A stretch of 64,000 bases of DNA from Cryobacterium arcticum. Lineage in GTDB: Bacteria; Actinomycetota; Actinomycetes; Actinomycetales; Microbacteriaceae. Where the stretch lies: contig NZ_CP016282.1 in the NCBI RefSeq assembly GCF_001679725.1, positions 3,906,001-3,970,000 on the forward strand, written 5' to 3'. How positions within the stretch are numbered: position 1 is the stretch's first letter; each line of letters begins with the position of its first letter. A program made the translations under genes and the position numbers. The notes below the pieces were generated by a model. The model was given only the letters and a program-made list of their open reading frames with translations. It was not told the origin of the DNA and did not search any database. Below are positions 1 through 8,800 of this stretch, one piece after another.

Positions 1-1
1 G

Positions 2-562
2 CTGCAACGGGCGGATGCGCACGGCACCGTGGCCATCCGTCTCACCGAGGTGGAGGCGTACGGCGGCGAGCGCGACCCGGGCGCCCACGCCTACCGGGGC
101 AAAACGGCCCGCACCGCGAGCATGTTCGGCGAAGCCGGGCACCTCTACTGCTACTTCACCTACGGGATGCACCACGCGATCAACCTCGTCACCGGCCGGG
201 CCGGGCAACCGTACGGCTGCCTGATCCGCGCCGGCGAGGTGGTGGCGGGTGCCGACCTGGCCCTCGCCCGGCGCCTGAAGAAGCCGCGCAGCAGCCCACT
301 GCGCGACTGGGAGCTGGCCCGCGGCCCGGCGTGCGTGGCGCAGAGTCTGGCGGCCACGCGGGACAACGACGGCGACGACCTGTTCGGCGGACCGTGGAGC
401 GTCTGGGTGCCCGAGCATCCGGTCGCCGTGCCGCACCTCACCGGGCCGCGCGTGGGCCTGAGCGGCCCAAGCGGCACCGAGGACTTCCCCTGGCGTTACT
501 GGCTGCCCGGCGAGCCCTCGGTCTCCGCCTACAAGAAGGCCCGCCCTTCGTCGGTAGCCTGA
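2..562 (+). CDS. DNA-3-methyladenine glycosylase (AAG/MPG family), 5' end cut by window
   Basis: Base-excision repair glycosylase that removes alkylated purines such as 3-methyladenine. The reading frame is open from base 2, so the true start lies outside the window; a GTG at 29 is internal. The visible N-terminal part shows the family core EVEAYGG followed by DPGAHAYRGKTART, where the Glu of EAYGG is the catalytic residue region, and then YCYFTYGMHHAINLV, the conserved TYGMHxxxN block. About 186 residues are visible, close to the roughly 200 usual for bacterial members, so only a short N-terminus is missing. The gene ends in TGA at 560-562. The function call is from family motifs seen directly. 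Confidence 0.93.
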   Translation: MQRADAHGTVAIRLTEVEAYGGERDPGAHAYRGKTARTASMFGEAGHLYCYFTYGMHHAINLVTGRAGQPYGCLIRAGEVVAGADLALARRLKKPRSSPLRDWELARGPACVAQSLAATRDNDGDDLFGGPWSVWVPEHPVAVPHLTGPRVGLSGPSGTEDFPWRYWLPGEPSVSAYKKARPSSVA

Positions 563-646
563 CGTTTCGCTGAACGCAGCCTGATCATTACGTCATGGTC
601 CGAAATCCACCGGCGCCGGCGCGGTGTGGCGGGGCAGACTGGTCCG

Positions 647-1447
647 ATGACCAATTCACTCATCCAGAAGGCCGAACTCCTCAACGCTCTGCACGTGCCC
701 GGCACGCCGCTCGTCGTCACCAACGTGTGGGACGCCATCACGGCGAAGATCGTCTCCGAAGCTCCCGGCGTGAAGGCCCTGGCCAGCGCCTCGCACTCCG
801 TCTCCAACGTGCGCGGGCTGCAGGACGGCGAGGGCCTGAGCGTGGACGAGGCCATCATCGCCGCCCGCATCATCACCGGCGCCACCGACCTGCCGGTCTC
901 GATCGACTTCGAGAAGGGCTACGCAGCGGATGCCGCGGGCGTGACCCGGAACGTGCGTCGCCTCATCGAGGAGGCGGGTGCCGCGGGCATCAACCTCGAG
1001 GACTCGGTGGGGGCGCCGAAGGCTCCGCAGTTCGACATCGCCACCGCCGCAGCGCGCGTCGCGGCCGCCCGCGCGGGTGCCGAGGAGGCAGGCGTTCCCC
1101 TGGTGATCAATGCCCGGGTGGACACCCTGGCCGGCGGCGGCGAGTGGGCCGAAGCCGTGCAGCGCGCCAACGCCTACCTCGATGCCGGCGCCGACGTGAT
1201 CTTCTTCCTCGGCCTCGGAGATGAAGACAAGGTCAAGCGCGCCCTCGACGAGGTGAACGGCCGCATCTCGGTGATCGGTCACCCCGGCGCCGTGCCGCTG
1301 ACCCGGCTGGCCGAGCTCGGCGTCTCCCGGGTGAGCTTCGGCCCCGGCACCCTGGGCCTGGCCCTCGCCGCGCTGCAGCGGGCTGCTACCCAGCTCACCG
1401 CCCTCGGCGACTACCCCGACGACCTCGGCTTCCCCTTCGAGATCTAG
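647..1447 (+). CDS. Isocitrate lyase/PEP mutase (ICL/PEPM) superfamily protein
   Basis: TIM-barrel C-C or P-C bond lyase of the phosphoenolpyruvate mutase/2-methylisocitrate lyase superfamily; the substrate is not known. The ATG at 647 gives 266 residues; a GTG at 626 is in frame but has no better ribosome site. Visible family features are TNVWDAITAK near the N-terminus, SIDFEKGY (metal-binding Asp region), INLEDSVG, and NARVDTL, all in the expected order. It lacks the KKCGH catalytic loop of true isocitrate lyase, so it belongs to the short PEPM-like group. A second, more distant member lies at 18956-19729. Confidence 0.85.
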   Translation: MTNSLIQKAELLNALHVPGTPLVVTNVWDAITAKIVSEAPGVKALASASHSVSNVRGLQDGEGLSVDEAIIAARIITGATDLPVSIDFEKGYAADAAGVTRNVRRLIEEAGAAGINLEDSVGAPKAPQFDIATAAARVAAARAGAEEAGVPLVINARVDTLAGGGEWAEAVQRANAYLDAGADVIFFLGLGDEDKVKRALDEVNGRISVIGHPGAVPLTRLAELGVSRVSFGPGTLGLALAALQRAATQLTALGDYPDDLGFPFEI

Positions 1448-1453
1448 CCGGTT

Positions 1454-1499
1454 GCCGCCTCCCCCGGCCGACGCGCGACGCGGCCGGGGCAGGGGCGGC
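1454..1499. terminator. Strong GC-rich hairpin after the ICL/PEPM gene
   Basis: Near-perfect inverted repeat just after the stop codon at 1447: left arm about 1454-1470 and right arm about 1481-1499, with a ten-base loop. Only a weak T tract follows (CCGTTTCCC), so it may act as a transcription barrier rather than a classical intrinsic terminator. Confidence 0.55.
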
Positions 1500-1600
1500 C
1501 CGTTTCCCTCGTGACCGGTCGGTGTCAGGATGCTGCTGCCCGGCCTGTCTCGTGCACCTCGATTCGAGCGGTGGGCAAGCCGATCTCTCGAGGGGGAAGC

Positions 1601-2686
1601 ATGACGACCTTTGGCGTTGAGGAGGAGTACTTCCTCATCGACCCGCACACCCTCCGGCCGGTCGGTGCGGCGGACGCGGTTCTGGACGAGCTGTCATCGG
1701 AGACGACCGCGACCGGCCTCGTCACACACGAATTCCTCACTTCCCAGGTGGAACGGGCCACCCCCGTCTTCACCGGTCTCGACGAGGCCGAGGCCGACCT
1801 GGCCCGGTTTCGCGGACGCCTCACCTCCGCGGCCCGGTCGCACGGTGTGCTGGCCGTCGCAACGGGCACCCCGTTCGACGCCGAGGCCGTGACGGCCGTC
1901 ACGCGGTCGAGCCGGTATCAGCAGATCCGGGCCGGCCTGGGCGATATCGTGCGGGACCACCAGATCTGCGCCACCCATGTGCACGTGGGCGTGCCCGACC
2001 GCGAGGCCGGGGTTCAGGCACTCAACCACGTGCGGGTCTGGCTGCCCACCCTGATGGCGATCAGCGGAAATTCGCCCTTCTGGCGGGGCCGTGACACCGG
2101 GTTCGAGTCCTGGCGGGCCGTGATCATGCGACGGTGGGCCACCACCGGATGCCCGCCCGCGTTCACGGACGCGGCCGACTACGACAGGCGCATCGGCCGG
2201 CTGGTCGGCGTGGCCGGCACCGTGGACACGGCCACCGTGGCCTGGTACGCCCGGTTGTCGGAGCGCTATCCCACCCTGGAGGTGCGGGTCGCCGACGCCC
2301 AGATCGACCCCGCCTCGACGGCGCTCCTGGCGGCGCTCGTCCGGGGCCTGGTCGTCACCGGCCTGGCCGACGCCGACCGGGGTGCGCCGCCGCCGGAGCT
2401 GGAGCCGGAGTTGCTGGACGCGTCGCTCTTCCACGCCTCCAGGGACGGCATCGGCGGCCGACTGCTCCACCCCGTGACCCGGGAGCTGGCACCGGCACGC
2501 ACGGTGGTGGACGGCCTGCTGCACCAGGTGGATGATGCCCTGACCATCGCCGGGGACCGGCTGCGGGTCGCCGCCCTGCTCGACCGGCTCTGGGTGACGG
2601 GCACGGGTGCCCAGGCGCAGCGGCACGCGCTGCAGAGCGATGGTCTCGCCGGCCTGCGCGGGCTGTACGACCCGGCGCGCGCCTGA
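1601..2686 (+). CDS. YbdK-type carboxylate-amine ligase (glutamate-cysteine ligase GCS2 family)
   Basis: ATP-dependent ligase of the GCS2 family joining a carboxylate to an amine; actinobacterial members are often named glutamate-cysteine ligase, but the substrate of the YbdK group is not settled. The ATG at 1601 follows the ribosome site AGGGGGAAG; longer in-frame extensions back to 1511 lack coding character. The 361-residue product begins with FGVEEEYFLID, the diagnostic GVEEE metal/ATP signature, and carries HVHVGVPD and the LEVRVADAQID segment typical of the family. Length matches the family (about 360-380). It stands alone between unrelated genes. Confidence 0.88.
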   Translation: MTTFGVEEEYFLIDPHTLRPVGAADAVLDELSSETTATGLVTHEFLTSQVERATPVFTGLDEAEADLARFRGRLTSAARSHGVLAVATGTPFDAEAVTAVTRSSRYQQIRAGLGDIVRDHQICATHVHVGVPDREAGVQALNHVRVWLPTLMAISGNSPFWRGRDTGFESWRAVIMRRWATTGCPPAFTDAADYDRRIGRLVGVAGTVDTATVAWYARLSERYPTLEVRVADAQIDPASTALLAALVRGLVVTGLADADRGAPPPELEPELLDASLFHASRDGIGGRLLHPVTRELAPARTVVDGLLHQVDDALTIAGDRLRVAALLDRLWVTGTGAQAQRHALQSDGLAGLRGLYDPARA

Positions 2687-2696
2687 TGCGGGGTAC

Positions 2697-3191
2697 CTAC
2701 CCGGCGGCCAGAACCTCGGAGACGAACCCGGCCGAGCGGGTGCGGAGCATGGCCATGCGCTCCAGGCGCGCGGCGTCCACGTCGAAGCCGATGTAAGCCA
2801 TGGAGGGCAGCTTCCGCACGTTGACGGAACACTGGAAGTCGGCGCAGACCCAGGTGGCGATGGTGTTGCCGTTGCGGCCGGAGGCCCCGGCGCGTTGGGC
2901 GCTGAAGAGCACCACCTCGTTGGGCAGCGTCACGTCCCGGCACCAGGAACACTGGGCGCGGCGGGTCGGCGGCACATCCGCCTGCCGGAGCACGATGCCG
3001 ACGGGCTCGCCGTCGTCGACGGGAACGACCACGTAGGCGCGGCGTTTCATCTTGGGATCGGTCCAGCCGAGGAAGTCCTGAGCGGACCAGTCGATCTCGT
3101 CGAAACTCTTCGGCAGGGTGATGTCCGCGACCACCTTGCGGGAGGCGTTCACGAACGAGCCCTTGATGGTGGCGGGGGTGAGGGGGAGCAT
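2697..3191 (-). CDS. FBP-domain (FusB/FusC-like, EF-G-binding) zinc-finger protein
   Basis: Likely binds elongation factor G and helps release stalled post-translocation ribosomes, as FusB-type proteins do; actinobacterial FBP-domain proteins are mostly uncharacterised. The 164-residue product ends in a treble-clef zinc finger made of CSWC (around residue 83) and CADFQC (around 118), with the VVLFSAQRAGASGRNGNTI block between them. The gene starts 11 bp after the TetR gene at 3203-3790 on the same strand, so the two probably form one operon under the palindrome at 3799-3834. A link to antibiotic or translation stress is inference from family. Confidence 0.82.
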   Translation of the reverse strand: MLPLTPATIKGSFVNASRKVVADITLPKSFDEIDWSAQDFLGWTDPKMKRRAYVVVPVDDGEPVGIVLRQADVPPTRRAQCSWCRDVTLPNEVVLFSAQRAGASGRNGNTIATWVCADFQCSVNVRKLPSMAYIGFDVDAARLERMAMLRTRSAGFVSEVLAAG

Positions 3192-3202
3192 CGGGTTCTC
3201 AA

Positions 3203-3790
3203 TCAGTTGGTGGGGTCGACGGGATGTGTGGGCCAGTTGCGCAGCGACGTGTCGACGGCGTCGAGCACCCGCGCCCAGCTCTCGGCGGCCGGCGGCGTGG
3301 AGTGTTCGAAGCCGCCGCCGGCCTCGAGCGCGACGAAACCGTTGATGGCGCTGCCGATGAGGCGCACGGCGTGTACCTCGTCGTCGGGCGCGAGGCCGTA
3401 GCCGCTCACGATCCCGCGGGCCGCCCGGGCCATCCGGCCGCCGGCGACGGTAGCCGCGGTGTCGGGGGCGGCGCGGCGTTGCGCGAACTGCCAGCGGCCG
3501 GGGTGGGCGCGGGCGTAGTCGCGGTGCGCGTCAGCGAACGCGAAGAGGGCGTCCCGGCCGGCCTTTCCCGGCAGGGTCTCGGCCAGCCGGTCGCCGAGCT
3601 CCCCGAGCGCGAAGGCCGCGGTCGCATCGAGCAGGGCGTCGAGCCCTGCGATGTGCGAGTAGACGCTGGCCGGCCGCACATCGAACCGGCGGGCGAGCGC
3701 CGACACCGTCACGGCCGGCAGCCCGCTGGCGTCGGCCAGCTCGGCGGCGGCCTCGACAAGTCGTGCTTCGGTCAGTCCCGGTCGTTGCAT
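3203..3790 (-). CDS. TetR/AcrR-family regulator
   Basis: DNA-binding repressor of 195 residues. The N-terminal HTH reads LVEAAAELADASGLPAVTVS then ALARRFDVRPASVYSHI (residues about 10-50), the classical TetR_N pattern. The C-terminal half has the WHG-type ligand domain pattern (GRWQFAQRRA, RLIGSAINGFVALE). It is the first gene of a two-gene operon with the FBP-domain gene. A 36-bp near-perfect inverted repeat directly upstream is its likely operator, which predicts autoregulation. The ligand is unknown. Confidence 0.88.
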   Translation of the reverse strand: MQRPGLTEARLVEAAAELADASGLPAVTVSALARRFDVRPASVYSHIAGLDALLDATAAFALGELGDRLAETLPGKAGRDALFAFADAHRDYARAHPGRWQFAQRRAAPDTAATVAGGRMARAARGIVSGYGLAPDDEVHAVRLIGSAINGFVALEAGGGFEHSTPPAAESWARVLDAVDTSLRNWPTHPVDPTN

Positions 3791-3798
3791 GCCGAACT

Positions 3799-3834
3799 CC
3801 TATGGGGTGTAGTGGATTAACTACACCCTATAGG
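3799..3834. promoter_or_regulatory. Long inverted repeat, likely TetR operator
   Basis: Two 15-base arms (3799-3813 and 3820-3834) around a six-base centre GGATTA; the arms match at 14 of 15 positions, with the core GGTGTAGT / ACTACACC. It lies 9 bp upstream of the TetR start codon on the minus strand and 12 bp past the alkC stop, exactly where an autoregulatory operator is expected. Confidence 0.8.
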
Positions 3835-3845
3835 TAAGTTGTGGT

Positions 3846-4970
3846 TCAGTCGAGTTTCGCGTCGCCGGCTTCCGCCAGCAGCCGGAACTGGGCGCGGCCC
3901 GAGGCCACCCCGTTCACCTGCACCTCGAGCGCGTGCACGCCCGGGTAGTAGCGCCGCGTGGTGATGGCCCGGAACGAGTGGGTGCGCCGGAGTTCCACCT
4001 GCTCGCCCGGCGCCAGGGTCACGGTGGTGAGTTTGAAGGTCTTGCCGGCCAGGGTGCCGTTGGCCTTCTGGTGGTGCATGACGTAGTCCACCGCGAGTCG
4101 GGACGACTCGTCGCCGGCGTTGCGGATGCTCACGGTGAAGCCGATCGTGCCGCCGAAGTCCACGGCCGTGGCATCCAGCTCCGGCCCGCGCACCTCCAGC
4201 TCGGCAGGGTGGAAGCCGAGCTGGGCCAACGCCTGCGGGTTGCCCTTCTTGACCAGGGTGCGCAGCGCGTGCCGCACAAGCTGGGCGGTGTTCTCGTCCG
4301 GCGCGGCCAGCCAGGCGGCCGTCGTCGCGGTGACCAGGTCGGGCTGCTGCCGACTGAGGTCGTTGAGGTGATTGGCCACCGACCGGCGCACCACCTCGTC
4401 GTCGTCGCGGTAGAGCGCGTGCAGTACCGGCAGGGTGGCGGTGGGGTCGTTCAGCAGGGCCGGCACCCGGATAGCCCAGGGCAGGAACGGCCGGGTGCCC
4501 TCTGAGGCCAGCCGGCGCACGGCCGGGTCGGCGGAACCGGTCCAGTCGAGCACGATCGGCAGGGCCCGGGCGAGGTCGTGGTCGAGCAGCAAACGGATGG
4601 CGAACTCGGCCGTGAGCCGCGGGGTGAGGGCCGCGAGCATCCGCATGGCATCGTCGAACGCCGCCCCGGTGCTCTCGTCGATGGCCTTGCGGGCGATGGC
4701 GGTTGTGACCGGCCAGATCAGCCAGCCGTCGAAGGGAAGCGGGCCGGCGGCCGCCGCGCGGATGGTGCCGGCGAAGCTGTCGTAATCGCCGGGCAGGTCG
4801 GCCAGCAGTGCGTCTCGCAGCAGGTCGCTGCGCTCCCGCAGCGAGAGCGGCGCGAGTGCCATGGCCGCGGCGTGCAGGGTGGGCAGCTCGGCCTGCGGGG
4901 CGGCGGCCTGGATCGCCGCGGCGAGCGCGCGGGCGGCGGAGACTCCGATGAGTTCGTCGGCGAAGGGCAT
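3846..4970 (-). CDS. alkC: AlkC-type DNA alkylation repair glycosylase with C-terminal Ig-like domain
   Basis: HEAT-like-repeat DNA glycosylase; AlkC homologues excise 3-methylcytosine and 3-methyladenine without base flipping. The start at 4970 (MPFADELIG) is preferred because a GGAG lies about 7 nt upstream; a longer frame to 5018 is possible but unsupported. Of 374 residues, about 30-240 are helical repeats (for example DLARALPIVLDWTGSADPAVRR, given here only in part: SADPAVRRLASEGTRPFLPW), and about 270-370 form a beta-rich region (FTVSIRNAGDESSRLAVDY) like the Ig-like domain known from Pseudomonas AlkC. With the Mpg-type enzyme at base 2 this makes two alkylation-repair genes within 5 kb. 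Confidence 0.82.
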   Translation of the reverse strand: MPFADELIGVSAARALAAAIQAAAPQAELPTLHAAAMALAPLSLRERSDLLRDALLADLPGDYDSFAGTIRAAAAGPLPFDGWLIWPVTTAIARKAIDESTGAAFDDAMRMLAALTPRLTAEFAIRLLLDHDLARALPIVLDWTGSADPAVRRLASEGTRPFLPWAIRVPALLNDPTATLPVLHALYRDDDEVVRRSVANHLNDLSRQQPDLVTATTAAWLAAPDENTAQLVRHALRTLVKKGNPQALAQLGFHPAELEVRGPELDATAVDFGGTIGFTVSIRNAGDESSRLAVDYVMHHQKANGTLAGKTFKLTTVTLAPGEQVELRRTHSFRAITTRRYYPGVHALEVQVNGVASGRAQFRLLAEAGDAKLD

Positions 4971-5036
4971 GCTGCTCCAGGTGAGGACGGGGTGTGGTCG
5001 GTCTCCAGCGTGGCACACCGACCACGCCGCGTCAGT

Positions 5037-6041
5037 TCAGGCGGGCTTTTCGGGCCTCGCCGCGTGGACGGCCTCCCGATCCGGCGCTTCCCGGACCTCT
5101 CCGCCTCCATCCATGCCCTCCTGTTCAGCGGATGCCGCGCCGCGCGCCGGCGCGATGACCAGCGCCACCGCGGCCCCGCCGAGCACGAGACCCGCGAGGG
5201 TGGCGAGGGTGAAGGGCTCCCCGAAGAGCAGCGCGCCGGCGACGGCAGTGGTGGGGGCCACCAGGTAGAGCAGCGCGTTGAGCGCGGTGATGCCCAGTCG
5301 ACGCAGCAGGTACCAGTACAGGGCATACGCCGTGAGCGTGGGGAACACCGCGATCAGCACCGTGGTGACCCAGAAACCCAGGCTGGCCGGCGGAACCAGC
5401 GCTCCGGTGAGGGCGCCCAGCACGGTCACGGCCACCAGCGCCACGGCGGCATGGGTGGCCATGGTGGCGAAGATGCCGAGCCGGGAGGTGGTGCGCTGCT
5501 GCAGGAAGGTGGCGGTGACGAGACTGGCCAGCGACGCCAGCGGCAGGAGGTAGGCCGGGGTCGGGGAAACCGAGCCGGCGGCGTCGGCCGCCACGATGAG
5601 CACGACCCCGAGTGCTCCGAGCGCCAGGCCCACCCACTGGGCCGCGCGTACCCTGAGGCCGAGGATCGGCCCGACCAGGGTGGCCACGAGGAGCGGCTGC
5701 ACCGCGTCGATGAGGGCCGTCGTGCCCGACGAGACGCCGGCGGCCACGGCCAGGTAGATCGGCAGCACGTAGCCCACCTGGGCGAAGAGCCCGATGGTGA
5801 GGTGCGGCCGGATGTCCCGCCACGGCGGCATCGCGGCAGGGGCACTGCGCAGCCTGAGCACCGCCATCCCCGCCAGCAGCAGGCCGCCGACAACGAGGAA
5901 ACGCCAGACGAGCACCGTGAGCACGGGGGCGGTCTCGGTGCCGATCTTGGCGATGATGAATCCCGAACTCCAGGTCAGCACGAAGGCGGCCGCGGCGCCG
6001 GCCAGGAGAAGCCGAGAAGGTATACCGATCTGTTTACTCAT
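5037..6041 (-). CDS. EamA/DMT-family exporter
   Basis: Inner-membrane transporter of the drug/metabolite superfamily, 334 residues with about ten hydrophobic segments in two EamA repeats; the first helix reads FVLTWSSGFIIAKIG and the second repeat starts near SLVTATFLQQRT. The start at 6041 (MSKQIGIPS) is chosen because upstream in-frame codons run into the divergent tetR gene. It is divergently transcribed from the TetR gene at 6075 across a 33-bp gap that holds a palindrome, so TetR control is likely. The substrate cannot be read from sequence. Confidence 0.88.
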   Translation of the reverse strand: MSKQIGIPSRLLLAGAAAAFVLTWSSGFIIAKIGTETAPVLTVLVWRFLVVGGLLLAGMAVLRLRSAPAAMPPWRDIRPHLTIGLFAQVGYVLPIYLAVAAGVSSGTTALIDAVQPLLVATLVGPILGLRVRAAQWVGLALGALGVVLIVAADAAGSVSPTPAYLLPLASLASLVTATFLQQRTTSRLGIFATMATHAAVALVAVTVLGALTGALVPPASLGFWVTTVLIAVFPTLTAYALYWYLLRRLGITALNALLYLVAPTTAVAGALLFGEPFTLATLAGLVLGGAAVALVIAPARGAASAEQEGMDGGGEVREAPDREAVHAARPEKPA

Positions 6042-6048
6042 TCCAACG

Positions 6049-6068
6049 ACTATACAGAACGGTATAGT
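6049..6068. promoter_or_regulatory. Palindrome in the EamA/TetR divergent promoter
   Basis: ACTATAC (6049-6055), a six-base spacer, then GTATAGT (6062-6068): a perfect inverted repeat between the two start codons. A related short palindrome GGTATACC sits at 6019-6026, inside the first codons of the EamA gene. Both probably serve the neighbouring TetR protein. Confidence 0.7.
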
Positions 6069-6074
6069 TGGCGC

Positions 6075-6677
6075 ATGACCGTTGCGACTCCGCCCGTTAC
6101 TCCGCCCGAGGTGAACCCGCACTACACGCCCGGCGCCGAGAAGCTGCTCGCCGCGGCCTCCGAACTGTTCTACCGGGAGGGCATCCACGCGGTCGGGGTG
6201 GACGCGATCGCCGCGGCGGCCGGGGTGACAAAGAAGACCCTCTACGACAGGTTCGGGTCGAAGGAGGCGCTGGCCGTTGCCTACCTCCGCGGGCGCGACG
6301 CCCGGTGGCGGGAGCACCTGGAGCGTGAGCTCGCGCTGCAGCCGCCCGGAAGCGTCGAGCGGATCCTCGCGGTGTTCGACGTCTCGGGCCGCTGGGCCAT
6401 CTCCGACAGCTCAAAGGGTTGCAGCGCCATCAACGCGCGCGCCGAGATGGACGATGCGGCGCATCCGATCGCCCTCGAGGCCATTCGCCAGAAGAAGTGG
6501 ATGCGCGAGGTGTTCGCCCGGCTCTGCCGCGAGGCGGCTGTGCGTGACGCGGATCGCGTTGCGAACACTCTGATGCTGCTCTACGAGGGCGCCCTGGTGA
6601 CCGTGGGCATGGAGACGTTCGCGGACCCGTTCGCGGCTGGTCGCGCCGCGGCGGCGGCAATCCTCGCTGCCGTTTAG
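6075..6677 (+). CDS. TetR/AcrR-family regulator
   Basis: Repressor of 200 residues. HTH region at residues about 17-63: AASELFYREGIHAVGVDAIA followed by AGVTKKTLYDRFGSKEALAV, a textbook TetR_N domain. The ATG at 6075 is the only start that does not overlap the EamA gene. It sits divergent to the exporter with a shared palindrome, the usual arrangement for a regulator of the neighbouring efflux gene. Confidence 0.9.
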   Translation: MTVATPPVTPPEVNPHYTPGAEKLLAAASELFYREGIHAVGVDAIAAAAGVTKKTLYDRFGSKEALAVAYLRGRDARWREHLERELALQPPGSVERILAVFDVSGRWAISDSSKGCSAINARAEMDDAAHPIALEAIRQKKWMREVFARLCREAAVRDADRVANTLMLLYEGALVTVGMETFADPFAAGRAAAAAILAAV

Positions 6678-6680
6678 GAG

Positions 6681-8642
6681 CTAGCGGCGCCGGCGCCCAT
6701 CTGCCCACATCGGCGTCACTCCGAACAGCTCGGTGGCCCGCTGCACGACGTCGCGCCGCCGCCAGGTCACGTGGCCGCGGTGCCGAAGCGCCCGGGGCAC
6801 CCGCGCGGCGGCGACGACGTTGCCCACCAGCCAGGGCAGTGGGGTCGATGCGGCGAATTGCAGGGCAGACGGGTCGGGCAGCACCACCCGGCCGGCCATC
6901 ACGGGCGTGCCGGTGAGCACCTGCTGCACCACGCCCTCGGCCACGAGCGCCTGCAATCGGGGGTCGAAGTGCACCGGCAGCAGCGGCTTGGGCCCGATGC
7001 CCCACAGGTGGGCCAGGCCCACGCGCTGACCGGTGGCCGCGAGTGCCCGGATGCGCAGCTCGAGCGCCCGGAAGTCCCGGCGGTCGCGCTCACGGGTGAC
7101 CAGGTCGAGCGCGAAGAGCACGTCCAGCTGCAGGGGCTCCTTGCCGCGCTCCCCCGGAACGATGTCGCGCGGAGCGGGGAACGGCCGCGGGCTCACCGCG
7201 GTGCTCCGGTACGGCGATGTGGTGCCGGCAGTGATGGCGGCGTGCCAGAGCGGGTAGGCGCTGGCGTAGGCGATGCGGGAGTCATGCATCCAGAACGGCC
7301 GGATCTCTTCGCCGGTGAGGGTCGCGTCCCGGTAGCGCTGCAGGGTCAGCGGCGCGTCCGGGCGCACGAGATCGCTGGGCCGGTGGAACGCGGCCTGGAT
7401 GCGGCGGCGGAACTCGCTGTCGGCGCCCTTGGTGACGGTGTCGAAGTACCCCACCAGGCCGAGCACCCGCTCGCGGCGGAACATCAGTGACGGCTCGCAG
7501 AGCTTGAGGTCGCGGCCGCGCGGTTGCAGCAGGCCCAGGCTGTCGGTGACCCGCAGCGCGTGCGAGGAGTTGCTGGGCGCATCCGGGTTCTCGAGCAGGT
7601 GGGTGGCCTGGGTTTCGAGCCGGCGCGGGTGGGCCCAGTCGTCGGAGTCGTGCATGGTGACGAAGTCACCGCAGGCCAGGTCGAGGGCGATGTTGCGGCA
7701 GGCGTAGGTGCCGCGGTTGCGTTCCTGCCGCACCAGGCGCAGGCGCGGGTCGAGCACGGCAAGCGCGGCCAGCTCGGTGAAGATGCCGTCGTACTCGGCG
7801 GGCGAGCCGTCGTCGATGATGAGCAGTTCGAGGTTCTGCCAGCTCTGCGCCCGAATGGAGGCGATGGCCGTGTGGATCTCGGGGCCGGGCCGGTAGCAGC
7901 TCATGATCACGGTCACCAAGGGACCCTGCACGGGCGTCACCTGGGGTGCCCGCAGCCGGTCGAACGCGTGCCCGGCGGTCTCGGCGCCGTCGAGGGTGGC
8001 CTCGGCGTGCCGGGGCGGTTCGAGTCCGGCCGCCGCGAAGACGTGGTTGAAGGCGTGCCGCCAGGCATCCGGAGACACCGGGGTTTCGATGCGGTGGTGC
8101 GGGTTCTGCCGGTCGGCGTCCACCTGGCGTTGCGCCTGGTCGGTGTGCGACCAGGTGGCGTACAGGGCATCGGCGTGCACGTGCCGGCCGGCGCCGATCA
8201 GAGCGGATGCGAACAGGTGCTGCGCCTCCTCGGGTAGAACCCGGGCGCCGTGGGCGGTGAACGCGGCCTCGTAGAGCAGGGCGGCGTCGGCAAAGCCGGC
8301 GGGGCTGGTGGCTTCGTGCATCAGCACCCCGGCCAGGGCCACGAGCGCGTGCGCCTGGTGGCGGGTGGGCGAGGGCGTCGGCACGGCCTCGCGCAACCGG
8401 CGCAGCAACTCCCCGGTGGCCACCCGGTCCGTGGTGGCGCGGGCGGCGAGCAGATCGTGAGCACGGCGGGAATCGGCCCACTGCACGGTAACGCCCAGGT
8501 CGGCGCTGGAGAGCGTCGCGGGACCCGTCGACTGCCGCTCCGGCCGGCGCGGTCGGTCGGCCCGCTGGCCGCGGAACGCGGCGGGGAACCGCCGTTTTGA
8601 GGACGGCGTCGCCAGAGAATCAGATGTCTCGAAGATGACCAT
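6681..8642 (-). CDS. Family 2 glycosyltransferase with long N-terminal extension
   Basis: Cytoplasmic GT-A sugar transferase, probably for a cell-surface polysaccharide or glycoprotein. The start at 8642 (MVIFETSDS) gives 653 residues; an in-frame GTG at 8729 would add 29. The GT2 domain occupies about residues 240-480: PLVTVIMSCYRPGPEIHTAI, LLIIDDGSP, ERNRGTYACRNIAL and the metal-binding HDSDDWAHP. About 230 residues before it form an alanine-rich helical region (possible repeats) and about 170 after it are unassigned. It stands alone with no capsule or wall genes beside it, so the acceptor is unknown. Confidence 0.82.
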   Translation of the reverse strand: MVIFETSDSLATPSSKRRFPAAFRGQRADRPRRPERQSTGPATLSSADLGVTVQWADSRRAHDLLAARATTDRVATGELLRRLREAVPTPSPTRHQAHALVALAGVLMHEATSPAGFADAALLYEAAFTAHGARVLPEEAQHLFASALIGAGRHVHADALYATWSHTDQAQRQVDADRQNPHHRIETPVSPDAWRHAFNHVFAAAGLEPPRHAEATLDGAETAGHAFDRLRAPQVTPVQGPLVTVIMSCYRPGPEIHTAIASIRAQSWQNLELLIIDDGSPAEYDGIFTELAALAVLDPRLRLVRQERNRGTYACRNIALDLACGDFVTMHDSDDWAHPRRLETQATHLLENPDAPSNSSHALRVTDSLGLLQPRGRDLKLCEPSLMFRRERVLGLVGYFDTVTKGADSEFRRRIQAAFHRPSDLVRPDAPLTLQRYRDATLTGEEIRPFWMHDSRIAYASAYPLWHAAITAGTTSPYRSTAVSPRPFPAPRDIVPGERGKEPLQLDVLFALDLVTRERDRRDFRALELRIRALAATGQRVGLAHLWGIGPKPLLPVHFDPRLQALVAEGVVQQVLTGTPVMAGRVVLPDPSALQFAASTPLPWLVGNVVAAARVPRALRHRGHVTWRRRDVVQRATELFGVTPMWADGRRRR

Positions 8643-8800
8643 GCGCGTCTCGTCCAATCGGGCCTGGGGTCGGAAGTCGGCACACGATAGCAGCCGGAAA
8701 CGTCGTCGAGATGAACGATTCGGGTGCACCGCGCCCGGCGCAGCGAGGCAGGCCGCAACTGGGCCTCCCTCGGGCCCGGCCGGGGTTCTACGGTGGAGTC

